Source: Thermohalobaculum sp050330995 | GTDB taxonomy: Bacteria > Pseudomonadota > Alphaproteobacteria > Rhodobacterales > Rhodobacteraceae | DNA length: 27,689 nt | Reading direction: 5' to 3' | Assembly (NCBI GenBank): GCA_050330995.1 | Contig: JBHJHI010000011.1 | Coordinates: forward strand, 1-27,689 | In this document: positions 16,676 through 24,169 of the stretch, one piece after another | How the letters are laid out: every line of letters begins with the position of its first letter | Position numbering within the stretch: the stretch's first letter is position 1 | Notes under the pieces: generated by a model | The model's database searches: none | The model's input: the letters and a program-made list of their open reading frames with translations, nothing else | What the model was told of the DNA's origin: nothing | Translations under genes and position numbers: made by a program

Positions 16676-16679
<4 letters not shown>

Positions 16680-16705
16680 CGCTCGCCTCCGAGCGTCGCT
16701 TTCAT
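16676..16705 (-). CDS. Mini-ORF 2 (9 residues) in the tandem duplication
   Basis: It reads MKATLGGER and stops. Its start overlaps the stop of mini-ORF 1 by four bases and its stop overlaps the DppD-type start by four bases. GGAGG lies six bases before its ATG. It is more likely a translational-coupling device than a functional peptide. Whether it is translated is not known. Confidence 0.3.
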
Positions 16706-16731
16706 CGCTCGCCTCCGAGCGTCGCGTTCAT
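16680..16731 (-). repeat. Two-copy 26-base tandem repeat carrying start codon and ribosome site
   Basis: Copy 1 is 16706-16731 and copy 2 is 16680-16705 (minus strand), 25 of 26 bases identical (AAC against AAA at codon 2). Each copy begins with ATG and ends with GGAGGCGAGCG, which is the ribosome site for the next ATG. It lies exactly between the DppC-type permease stop and the DppD-type ATPase start. Confidence 0.9.
16702..16731 (-). CDS. Mini-ORF 1 (9 residues) in the tandem duplication
   Basis: It reads MNATLGGER and stops. Its ATG overlaps the stop of the permease gene by four bases and its stop overlaps mini-ORF 2 by four bases. Ribosomes ending the permease could restart here, then twice more to reach the ATPase. 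Translation is inferred from the overlaps only. Confidence 0.3.
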   Translation of the reverse strand: MNATLGGER

Positions 16732-17678
16732 TTGCTCAGCCTCGGGTTCAGCACGTCGCGGAGCTGGTCGCCGACGAGGTTGATCGAGACGATCGTCGCC
16801 AGGAGCGCGAGGCCGGGGAACACGGCGATCCAGTAGCGCCCCGAGGTCAGGTACTCGGCGCCGTTCGAGATGAGCAGCCCGAGCGAGGGCTCGGTCTGGG
16901 GCAGCCCGACGCCGAGGAAGGAGAGCGTGGCCTCCAGCGCGATGGCGGAGGCCGTCTGCACCGTGCCGACGACGATGAGAGGGGCGAGGCAGTTCGGCAG
17001 GATGTGGCGGAACAGGATACGCTCGTGGGAGAGGCCGAGGCAGCGCGCGGCCTCGACGTACTCCTTCTCGCGCTCCGACAGCGCCGAGCCGCGCACCGTG
17101 CGCGCGTAGTAGGCCCATTGCGCGACGACGAGGGCGATGACGATGTTCTCGACCGAGTTGCCGAGGAGGGCCACCAGCATGAGCGCGACCAGCACCGCCG
17201 GGAAGGAGAGCTGGAGGTCGACGATGCGCATGATGACCGTCTCGACCCGCCCGCCCGCGTAGGCCGCGACGAGGCCGATGGCCATGCCGATCACGAGCGC
17301 GATGAAGCCCGCGGTGACGCCGACGGCGAGCGAGATCCGGAGCCCGTAGAGGATCGCCGAGAACAGATCGCGCCCGAGCCCGTCCGAGCCGAGCCACATG
17401 GTGAAGCCGTCGTAGGCCTCGGTCATCGGGGGCTGCTTCGAATCCCAGATGCCGACCTGCGCGAGGTCGTAGGGGTTCTGCGGCGTGATCCAGGGCGCGA
17501 GGAGCGCGAGCGCGACGATCAGAGCGAAGACGCCGAGGGCCGCGACGGCGATGCGGTCCTCGGCGAACTCCGAGACGAAGCGGCGGAAGGGCGTCTCGAC
17601 GGGCGGTGGCGCGGGCGCGGGCTCGTCGCGCCAGGTCCGGTCCTCGGCGCCGCCGGTCGAGTGCGTGCTCTCGGTCAT
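16728..17678 (-). CDS. Peptide ABC permease (DppC/OppC type)
   Basis: This is a 316-residue inner-membrane permease. A polar, proline-rich N-terminal tail (1-40) precedes helix 1 at about 44-64 (VAALGVFALIVALALLAPWI). The OppC N-terminal periplasmic segment leads to WLGSDGLGRDLFSAILYGLRISL (about 95-117), a strong family signature. The EAA loop is EYVEAARCLGLSHERILFRHILPN. It ends in a helix with VSINLVGDQLRDVLNPRL. It forms the channel with the DppB-type permease, whose stop its start overlaps by four bases. Its own stop overlaps mini-ORF 1. Confidence 0.94.
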   Translation of the reverse strand: MTESTHSTGGAEDRTWRDEPAPAPPPVETPFRRFVSEFAEDRIAVAALGVFALIVALALLAPWITPQNPYDLAQVGIWDSKQPPMTEAYDGFTMWLGSDGLGRDLFSAILYGLRISLAVGVTAGFIALVIGMAIGLVAAYAGGRVETVIMRIVDLQLSFPAVLVALMLVALLGNSVENIVIALVVAQWAYYARTVRGSALSEREKEYVEAARCLGLSHERILFRHILPNCLAPLIVVGTVQTASAIALEATLSFLGVGLPQTEPSLGLLISNGAEYLTSGRYWIAVFPGLALLATIVSINLVGDQLRDVLNPRLSK

Positions 17679-18652
17679 GCGCCCTGGTCCTTCAGCCGGA
17701 CCCTCGGGTCGAGGATCGAGTAGATGATGTCCACCGTCAGGTTGATGAAGACGAAGAACATCACGATGATCAGCAGGTAGGCGACGACGACGGGACGGTC
17801 GAGCACGAGGATCGAGTCGATCAGGAGCTTGCCCATGCCCGGCCAGGCGAAGATCGTCTCGGTGACGACCGAGAAGGCGATGAGCGCGCCGAACTCCAGC
17901 CCGAGCACCGTGACCACCGGGATCAGGATGTTCTTCAGGAGATGCACGCCGATCACGCGCCCGCGCGAGAGCCCCTTCGCGCGGGCGAACTTGATGTAGT
18001 CTTGGCTCATGGCCTCCCGCGCGCCTGCGCGGGTCAGGCGGATCACCAGGCTGATCTTCAGGAGCGCGAGGTTCAGCGCCGGCATGGCGAGGTGCGACAG
18101 CCCGTCGAGCGTGAAGGCCGAGGACGTGATGCCGAGGACCGTCGCCGTCTCGCCCCGCCCGATCGCCGGCAGCCAGCCGAGCTCCACCGCGAACAGCATG
18201 ATCATCATGAGCCCGACCCAGAAGGTCGGCAGCGAGAAGCCGAGGATCGAGACCGCCATGATCGCGCGCGACACCCGGCTCTCGGGGTTCAGCCCGGCGT
18301 AGAGCCCGAGCGGGATGCCGAGCACGATGGCGAGCACGAGCGCCGCGACCGCCAGCTCCAGCGTCGCGGGCATCCGGTCGAGGATGAGCGAGAGCGCCGG
18401 CGAGCCGAAGACGTAGCTGTCGCCGAGATCGCCCTGGAAGGCGCCCTTCATGAACAGGAGGTACTGCTCCCAGACCGGCTTATCGAGGCCGAACTGCTCG
18501 ATCACCCGCTCGATCTCGGCCTGCGGCGCGTCCGGGGACACGAACATGTGGACCGGGTCGCCCACCGTGTTCACGCCGAAGAAGACGATCACCGACATGA
18601 GGCCCATGACCACGAGGGTCTGGAGCAGGCGTCGGATGATGAAGACGGCCAT
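17675..18652 (-). CDS. Peptide ABC permease (DppB/OppB type)
   Basis: This 325-residue permease starts MAVFIIRRLLQTLVVMGLMSVIVFF, the usual OppB opening helix, followed by a periplasmic domain with FGLDKPVWEQYLLFMKGAFQGDLGDSY. Four or five further helices follow. The EAA loop is YIKFARAKGLSRGRVIGVHLLKN, and the end is IIYSILDPRVR. ATG 18652 has GGAGG six bases upstream. It follows the binding-protein gene after a 66-base gap containing a strong hairpin, and its stop overlaps the DppC-type start by four bases. Confidence 0.94.
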   Translation of the reverse strand: MAVFIIRRLLQTLVVMGLMSVIVFFGVNTVGDPVHMFVSPDAPQAEIERVIEQFGLDKPVWEQYLLFMKGAFQGDLGDSYVFGSPALSLILDRMPATLELAVAALVLAIVLGIPLGLYAGLNPESRVSRAIMAVSILGFSLPTFWVGLMMIMLFAVELGWLPAIGRGETATVLGITSSAFTLDGLSHLAMPALNLALLKISLVIRLTRAGAREAMSQDYIKFARAKGLSRGRVIGVHLLKNILIPVVTVLGLEFGALIAFSVVTETIFAWPGMGKLLIDSILVLDRPVVVAYLLIIVMFFVFINLTVDIIYSILDPRVRLKDQGA

Positions 18653-18673
18653 GGGCGCCTCCGCCGGCCGGGC

Positions 18674-18701
18674 CGGGCGCCCGCGGGAGTGCGGGCGCCC
18701 G
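18674..18701 (-). promoter_or_regulatory. Strong 11-bp hairpin between binding-protein and permease genes
   Basis: CGGGCGCCCGC (18674-18684) pairs perfectly with GCGGGCGCCCG (18691-18701) across a six-base loop. It lies 18 bases past the binding-protein stop. No U tract follows. It most likely stabilises the upstream mRNA or partly terminates, favouring binding protein over permease; this is inferred from the position. Confidence 0.6.
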
Positions 18702-18718
18702 CGTCTCGGTCCGCTCGA

Positions 18719-20311
18719 TCAGCCCTCCGGCGTCGCGCCCGAGGGCAGCGTGTACTCGTCGGTGCGCGGTTGATAGGCGATGCCGTCCTGCGCCGCCCAG
18801 ACGTTCACCTGGTAGTGGATCGGGATGATCGCGTGGTCGCGGATCGCCTTCTCGGTCGCCTCCGCCAGGAGCGCCTCGCGCTCGGCGTCGTCCACCGTGC
18901 GCAGCGCCTCCTCGATCATCGTGTCCACCTCCTCGTTCGAGTAGCGCCCGCGGTTCGAGGCGCCGAAGCCCTTGTCCGGGTCGTAGGTGTGGATGAGCGA
19001 GCGCAGCGGCGAGGACGCCTCGCCCGATCCCGCGCCCCAGCCGACGAGGATGAAGGAGAACTCGGGCTCGCCGTCGGCGCCGGCGGAGGCGCGCTTGAAG
19101 TAGACCGAGCGCGGCATGGTCTCGACCTTCGTCTCGATGCCGATGCGGGTGAGCATCTGCGCGACCGCCTCGGCGATCTTGGCGTCGTTGACGTAGCGGT
19201 CGTTCGGGCCGTGGATCGTCAGGCGGAAGCCGTCGGGGTAGCCCGCCTCGGCGAGCAGCTCCTGCGCCCTCGCCGGATCGGCCTCCGGCGGCGAGAGGTT
19301 CTCGGAGACGCCGAAGAAGCCCTCGGGCAGGAGCTGGCCGGCCGGGATCGACAGCCCCTCCATCACCCGGTCCTGGATCAGCGTGCGGTCGATGGCGAGG
19401 CTGATCGCCTCGCGCACCTGCGGGTTCATCAGCGGGTTCTCGATGTCGCCGCCGTCCGGCCCCTGCACGAAGGGCGAATCCTCGCGGTACTGGTCCATGT
19501 GCAGATAGATGACGCGGTTCGAGACGCCCTGGCTCACCTGGATGTCGTCATCCTCCTTGAGCCCGGCCACGTCCGTCGTCGGCACGTCGGAGATGAGGTC
19601 CACGTCGCCCGAGAGGAGCGCCGCGACGCGCGCGGGGCCCGAGCTGATCGGGCGCAGCACGGCGCGCGCGTAGGCGGGCGTCTCGCCCCAGTAGTCGTCG
19701 TAGCGCTCCAGCACGATGCGCTCGCCCGGCGTGTACTCGACGAACCGCCACGGCCCGGTGCCGGCGGTCGCCTCGCCCTGGTTGAACGCTTCCGTCGAGG
19801 CGTCGCAGCCCTGCTCGTCGGAGACGATGGCGATGGTCGAGACGTCGTTCGCCATCAGCGGATAGGGCTCCTCGGTCTTGATGTGGACCGTGTAGTCGTC
19901 GACCTTCTCGACCGTCTTGCCCTGGGTGTAGGTCACGAAGCTCGACGGCGAGTTCGGCACGTTCGGCACGCGCTCGAAGGTGCAGACCACGTCGTCGGCG
20001 GTGAAGGGCGAGCCGTCGTGGAATTCGACACCCTCGCGCAGCCTGAACTCCCAAGTGGTGTCGTCGATCGCCTCCCACTCGGTCGCGAGGCCGGGCATCA
20101 GCTCCTGGCTCGGGCCCTGGTTGATGAGCGCGTCGAAGATCTCGGCGGCGATCTGGTTGTTCGGCCCGAGGTTGTGGAAGTGCGGATCGACCGAAGTCGC
20201 CTCGGCGGCGAGGCCGATCACGATCTCCTCGCCCTCCTGCGCCGCGGCGGGCATGGCGAGCCCGGCCGCGCGCGCCAGCGCCGCCATGGGTGTCTTCGCG
20301 CGTTGCCTCAT
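18719..20311 (-). CDS. Family 5 extracellular solute-binding protein (peptide ABC importer)
   Basis: This 530-residue periplasmic protein binds the imported peptide or related compound. The family 5 signature TWEFRLREGVEFHDGSPFTADDVV is at 86-109, and the early PHFHNLGPNNQIAAEIFDALI is typical of DppA-like proteins. The signal peptide (1-24) is poor: the core AALARAAGLAMPAAA has an arginine in it and is short, with a likely cut after AAA. Two cysteines (110 and in DEQGCDAS) may form a disulfide bond. ATG 20311 has AGGGA about nine bases upstream; no better in-frame start exists. It is the first gene of operon A, divergent from the ArgE-like gene. Opine or dipeptide binding is equally possible. 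Confidence 0.92.
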   Translation of the reverse strand: MRQRAKTPMAALARAAGLAMPAAAQEGEEIVIGLAAEATSVDPHFHNLGPNNQIAAEIFDALINQGPSQELMPGLATEWEAIDDTTWEFRLREGVEFHDGSPFTADDVVCTFERVPNVPNSPSSFVTYTQGKTVEKVDDYTVHIKTEEPYPLMANDVSTIAIVSDEQGCDASTEAFNQGEATAGTGPWRFVEYTPGERIVLERYDDYWGETPAYARAVLRPISSGPARVAALLSGDVDLISDVPTTDVAGLKEDDDIQVSQGVSNRVIYLHMDQYREDSPFVQGPDGGDIENPLMNPQVREAISLAIDRTLIQDRVMEGLSIPAGQLLPEGFFGVSENLSPPEADPARAQELLAEAGYPDGFRLTIHGPNDRYVNDAKIAEAVAQMLTRIGIETKVETMPRSVYFKRASAGADGEPEFSFILVGWGAGSGEASSPLRSLIHTYDPDKGFGASNRGRYSNEEVDTMIEEALRTVDDAEREALLAEATEKAIRDHAIIPIHYQVNVWAAQDGIAYQPRTDEYTLPSGATPEG

Positions 20312-20366
20312 GATCGCGTTCCCTGTCGTGTCCCGGCGGCGTTGGCGCCGCTCTCGCGCTCACGCT

Positions 20367-20395
20367 ATCAAGACGGGCACACATCACAATCACAA
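20367..20395 (-). promoter_or_regulatory. Weak candidate promoter of operon A with tandem TTGTGA
   Basis: On the minus strand TTGTGA is repeated head to tail (20395-20384). The first copy is followed after 17 bases by CTTGAT (20372-20367), three of six matches to TATAAT. Transcription would start about 50 bases before the binding-protein ATG. The 142-base gap is shared with the divergent ArgE-like gene, for which I could not place a promoter. Confidence 0.3.
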
Positions 20396-20453
20396 AGCGT
20401 CGGCAGGCGCGCGGTTCATGCCTGCGAGATCGGCAATCGAGGAGCGACGCGCC

Positions 20454-21656
20454 ATGGACGCCAGCACCGACCCCGCCCGCGCCGGGCTCGACGACCGCAC
20501 CAGGGCGGCGGTCGAGGTCCTGACGGCGCTGATCGGCTTCGATTCGACCAGCCGCAACTCCAACCTGCCGATCCTCGGCTGGATCGAGGAGCGCCTCGCC
20601 GCCGAGCACGTCGCCGCCCGCCGCATCCCCGACGAGACCGGCGATAAGGCGAACCTGATCGCCACCGTCGGCCCGGCCGAGGCGGCGGGCTACGTCCTCT
20701 CGGGGCATACGGACGTGGTGCCCGTGGACGGCCAGCGCTGGTCGTCCGATCCCTTCGTCGCCGAGGTCCGCGACGGCCGCGTCTTCGGCCGCGGCGCGAC
20801 GGACATGAAGGGCTTCCTCGCCTGCATGATCGCGAGCGTGCCGGCGATGCGCGCGGCCGGGCTCAAGCGGCCGATCCACCTCGCCTTCAGCCACGACGAG
20901 GAGGTCGGCTGCGTCGGCGTGCGCTCGATGCTCCGCGACATGGCCGGCTGGCCGGTGCGCCCGCTCGGCTGCGTCGTCGGCGAGCCGACGCGCATGGGCG
21001 TCGTCGTCGGCCACAAGGCCAAGCGCAGCGTGCGCGTGAGCGTGCGCGGCACGACGGGCCACTCCTCGCTCGCGCCACGCTTCGTGAACGCGGTCTTCTA
21101 CGCCTCGCGCCTCATCGCGCACCTCCAGGAGATCGCGGCCGAGTTCGAGACCTCGGGCGCGCGCGACCCGGCCTACGACGTGGCCTTCACGACGCCCCAC
21201 GTCGGGCGCATGGCGGGCGGCGAGATCGTCAACATCGTCCCCGACGCCTGCACCTTCGACATGGAGGTGCGCGCGATCGGCCACGACGACCCCGACGCGG
21301 TGGTCGAGCGCGTGCGCGCCCATGCCCGCGAGGTGCTGGAGCCCGAGATGCGCGCGCGCGCGCCGGAGGCCGGCATCGACTTCGAGGCGCTCTCCGAAGT
21401 GGACGGCCTCGACACCGACCCGGCCGCCGACATCGTGACGCTCGCCAAGGCCTGCGCGGGGGCGAACGACCACGCCAAGGTCGCCTTCGCCACCGAGGGC
21501 GGCTTCTTCGCCTCGATCGCGGGCGTGCCCTCGGTGGTCTGCGGTCCCGGCGACATCGCGCAGGCGCACCAGCCCGACGAGTTCGTCGAGATCGCCGAGC
21601 TGACCCGCTGCCTCGCCTTCATCGACCGCCTGATCGCGCGCTGCGCCGAGGGCTGA
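20454..21656 (+). CDS. argE: M20 acetylornithine deacetylase (ArgE-like)
   Basis: This 400-residue cytoplasmic zinc/cobalt deacetylase removes acetyl from N-acetylornithine, and some relatives act on other N-acyl amino acids. Marks: SGHTDVVP (83-90) with metal ligand His85 and Asp87, FGRGATDMKG (111-120) with bridging Asp117, SHDEEVGC (146-153) with catalytic Glu149 and metal ligand Glu150, VVGEPTRMG, and the dimer-domain TTGHSSLAP. Near the C-terminus GPGDIAQAHQPDEFVEI supplies the last His. ATG 20454 has GAGGAG nine bases upstream; the frame is open further but without a ribosome site. It is the only plus-strand gene of the peptide block and is divergent from the peptide importer, so a scavenging rather than biosynthetic role is possible. 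Confidence 0.88.
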   Translation: MDASTDPARAGLDDRTRAAVEVLTALIGFDSTSRNSNLPILGWIEERLAAEHVAARRIPDETGDKANLIATVGPAEAAGYVLSGHTDVVPVDGQRWSSDPFVAEVRDGRVFGRGATDMKGFLACMIASVPAMRAAGLKRPIHLAFSHDEEVGCVGVRSMLRDMAGWPVRPLGCVVGEPTRMGVVVGHKAKRSVRVSVRGTTGHSSLAPRFVNAVFYASRLIAHLQEIAAEFETSGARDPAYDVAFTTPHVGRMAGGEIVNIVPDACTFDMEVRAIGHDDPDAVVERVRAHAREVLEPEMRARAPEAGIDFEALSEVDGLDTDPAADIVTLAKACAGANDHAKVAFATEGGFFASIAGVPSVVCGPGDIAQAHQPDEFVEIAELTRCLAFIDRLIARCAEG

Positions 21657-21854
21657 GCTTCGACGCGAAGGCCACGCCGCGAGCCGGCGCCGCCGCGGGC
21701 CTGCCGCGGCCCGATGCGGGCGGTCGCGCGCCGCGCCCCGGACAGGCCGTGGCCGCCGCGCCCGCCCGTCTTCTCTTCGGGAGGAGGCGGAGCATCGTTC
21801 CGGTCGGAGGCCGACGACCCGGGATCGCCCCCAAAGGACGGGACAGGGAGACGC
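21657..21854. other. Gap between convergent M20 genes, no supported gene
   Basis: The 198 bases separate two convergent stops. A small hairpin CTTCG/CGAAG (21658-21662 with 21666-21670) starts one base after the ArgE-like stop, and GCCGCGG repeats occur near 21690-21712. No U tract is present on either strand. Confidence 0.3.
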
Positions 21855-23015
21855 TCAGGCGGGGGAGCCCGCCATCATCAGGCCCGCGATCAGGCGGGCG
21901 CGGCGCGGCAGGCTCTCGACGAGGATGTGCTCGTCGAGCGTGTGGTAGCCCGCCCCCGCGAGGCCGAGGCCGTCGAGGGTGGGCAGGCCGAGCGCGCCGG
22001 TGAAGTTGGCGTCCGAGCCGCCGCCGGCGCTGCCGTGCGAGAACGCGCTCTCGGGCTCGGTCGTGCGCGCGATCGCCTTCGCGGTCTCGTAGAGCGCCAT
22101 GGTCGCCGGCGTCGGCTCCCAGACGGGGCGCACGACGCCGAGCTCGACCGTGAAGCCGGTGCCGTCCTCGCGCCGCTCGGAGAGCGCCAGCATCCGCTCG
22201 ACCCCGCGGTCGAGGTCGGCCTGGCGCTTGGCCATGCTGAGCGCCTCGGCGCGGCAGGTGGTCGTCACGCAGTTGACCCACTGCCCGCCGTGGATGACGC
22301 CGACCGAGAAGGTGCAGTCCTCGCCCGTCATGTCCTCGATCTCGACGAGGCGGCGCGCCATCTCGCGGATCGCCGACACCCCCTCGCGCGGCGCGACGCC
22401 GGCGTGGCTCGGCCGGCCGTGCGCGGCGAGGCGGAAGCGGGCGATGGCGTAGCGCCCAGTGGTCACGCCGTCGCGCCGCGCCGAGGGCTCGGGCACGAGC
22501 ACGACGCGGTGGCGCCTCGCCTCGGCCTCGATGACCTCGCGCGTGCCCGGCGAGCCGATCTCCTCGTCCGAGGTCAGCAGCACCGTCACCGGCAGGGCCG
22601 TCTCGTGGCCGGCCTCGCGGAGCGCGCGCCAGCCCTCGATCGCGGCGAGCGTGCCGCCCTTCATGTCGAGGATGCCCGGCCCCCAGGCGCGCCCATCCTC
22701 GACGCGCCAGGGCAGCGCGTCGAGCGTGCCGATCGGGTGCACCGTGTCGAGATGGGCGAGCAGCAGCACCCCCGGCTCGCCGGCGCGCGGATGCGGCAGC
22801 GCCGCGCGCACACAATCCCCGACGCCCGCCAGGTCGCCGATGCGCTCGACCGTGGCGCCGAGGGCGGCGAGGTCGTCGGCGGCGAGGTCCATCATGGCGT
22901 TGACGGCCGCGACGTCGAAGGTCGGGCTCTCGCACTCGACCCACGGCCTGAGCCGCGCCAGCATCGCCTCCGCGTCGAGCGGCAGGGCGGCGAGGTCGAT
23001 CACGGGCGCGCTCAT
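21855..23015 (-). CDS. M20A peptidase, glutamate carboxypeptidase (CPG2)-like
   Basis: This 386-residue cytoplasmic zinc peptidase is of the carboxypeptidase G2 type, which removes a C-terminal glutamate or similar residue. Marks: LLAHLDTVHPIG (85-96) with His88 and Asp90, WGPGILDMKGG (111-121) with bridging Asp117, LTSDEEIGSPGT (147-158) with Glu151 and Glu152, VPEPS, HGRPSHAG in the dimer domain, and GGGSDANFTGALGLPTLDGLG with AGYHTLDEHI near the C-terminus. No signal peptide is seen, unlike secreted CPG2. It is the last gene of operon B; its ATG overlaps the stop of the hippurate-hydrolase-like gene by four bases. Confidence 0.93.
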   Translation of the reverse strand: MSAPVIDLAALPLDAEAMLARLRPWVECESPTFDVAAVNAMMDLAADDLAALGATVERIGDLAGVGDCVRAALPHPRAGEPGVLLLAHLDTVHPIGTLDALPWRVEDGRAWGPGILDMKGGTLAAIEGWRALREAGHETALPVTVLLTSDEEIGSPGTREVIEAEARRHRVVLVPEPSARRDGVTTGRYAIARFRLAAHGRPSHAGVAPREGVSAIREMARRLVEIEDMTGEDCTFSVGVIHGGQWVNCVTTTCRAEALSMAKRQADLDRGVERMLALSERREDGTGFTVELGVVRPVWEPTPATMALYETAKAIARTTEPESAFSHGSAGGGSDANFTGALGLPTLDGLGLAGAGYHTLDEHILVESLPRRARLIAGLMMAGSPA

Positions 23016-24169
23016 GCGAGGCGGCGCTCGACGACGCGGGCGAGCAGCGAGGCGCCGACGGGCAGGATCCGGTCGTCGAGCACGAAGCCCGGGTTGTGCA
23101 GCGCCACGCCGCCGCCGTGGCCGACCCAGCAGTAGGCGCCGGGCACCGCGCGCAGCATGTCGGCGAAGTCCTCGCTGCCGGTGACGGGACGCGGCTCGGT
23201 CAGCACGCCCGCTTCGCCCACCACGTCGCGCGCCGCCTCGGCGAGATGCGCGGCCTCGGCCTCGGCGTTCTCCAGGACGGTGAAGACGTCGCGGATGTCC
23301 ACGTCGATCTCGACCTCGAAGGCGGCGGCGAAGCCGGCGGCGATCGCGCGCATCCGCGTCCTCATGGTCTCGGCGACCGCGTCCTCGAAGTAGCGCAGCG
23401 TGCCCGCCATCGAGGCGGTCTCGGGGATCACGTTGTAGGCGCTGCCGGCCTCGATGCGCGTGATCGAGAGCACCGCCGCCTCCAGCGGGTCCACGTCGCG
23501 GCTGACGACGCTCTGCATCGCCTGCGCGAGCGCGGTGGCCACGATCACCGGATCGCGCGCGTCCTGCGGGCGCGCCGCATGGGCGCCGCGCGCGTGGATG
23601 CGGATGTCGAACAGGCTCGCGCCCGCCATCGCGCGGCCGGGGAACACCGCGACCTGCCCGAGCGGCAGGGTCGGCGAGTTGTGCAGGCCGTAGATCTCGT
23701 CGCAGGGGAAGCGCTCGAACAGCCCGTCGGCGAGCATGGCGCGCGCGCCCCCGAGCCCCTCCTCGGCGGGCTGGAACACGAAGTGGACGGTACCCGCGAA
23801 GTCGCGCGTCTCGGCCAGATACCGCGCGGCGCCGAGCAGCATGGTGGTGTGCCCGTCGTGGCCGCAGGCGTGCATCCTGCCCGGACTGGTCGAGCGGTAG
23901 GGCAGGTTGGTCCGCTCCTCGATCGGCAGCGCGTCCATGTCGGCGCGCAGCCCCACTGTGCGGGAGCCCTCGCGCCTGCCCTTCAGCACGCCGACGACGC
24001 CGGTGGCGCCGAGGCCGCGGTGCACCTCGATGCCCCAGGCGGCGAGCCGCTCGGCGACGACGCCGCTCGTGCGGACCTCCTCGAAGCCGATCTCGGGATG
24101 GGCGTGCTGGTCGTGGCGGATCGCGGTCAGCTCGTCGGCGAAGTCCTCGATGCGCGGGATCACGGTCAT
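23012..24169 (-). CDS. M20D amidohydrolase, hippurate hydrolase / IAA-amino-acid hydrolase type
   Basis: This 385-residue metal amidohydrolase opens N-acyl amino acids. Marks: RADMDALPIEE (75-85), HACGHDGHTTMLLGAA (100-115) with ligands Cys102 and His104, FVFQPAEEGLGGA (130-142) with Glu136 and Glu137, GLHNSPTLPLG with His163, RGAHAARP in the dimer domain, and ALHNPGFVLDD near the end. All metal-site residues are present. Its start overlaps the M81 gene stop and its stop overlaps the CPG2-like start, four bases each. With that enzyme it suggests stepwise breakdown of an imported acyl-amino acid or short peptide. Confidence 0.94.
   Translation of the reverse strand: MTVIPRIEDFADELTAIRHDQHAHPEIGFEEVRTSGVVAERLAAWGIEVHRGLGATGVVGVLKGRREGSRTVGLRADMDALPIEERTNLPYRSTSPGRMHACGHDGHTTMLLGAARYLAETRDFAGTVHFVFQPAEEGLGGARAMLADGLFERFPCDEIYGLHNSPTLPLGQVAVFPGRAMAGASLFDIRIHARGAHAARPQDARDPVIVATALAQAMQSVVSRDVDPLEAAVLSITRIEAGSAYNVIPETASMAGTLRYFEDAVAETMRTRMRAIAAGFAAAFEVEIDVDIRDVFTVLENAEAEAAHLAEAARDVVGEAGVLTEPRPVTGSEDFADMLRAVPGAYCWVGHGGGVALHNPGFVLDDRILPVGASLLARVVERRLA

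Noticed and set aside
17606..20647. A 1013-codon open frame on the plus strand
   Set aside because: It is antisense to the peptide permease and binding-protein genes, with the same composition artefact and no ribosome site.
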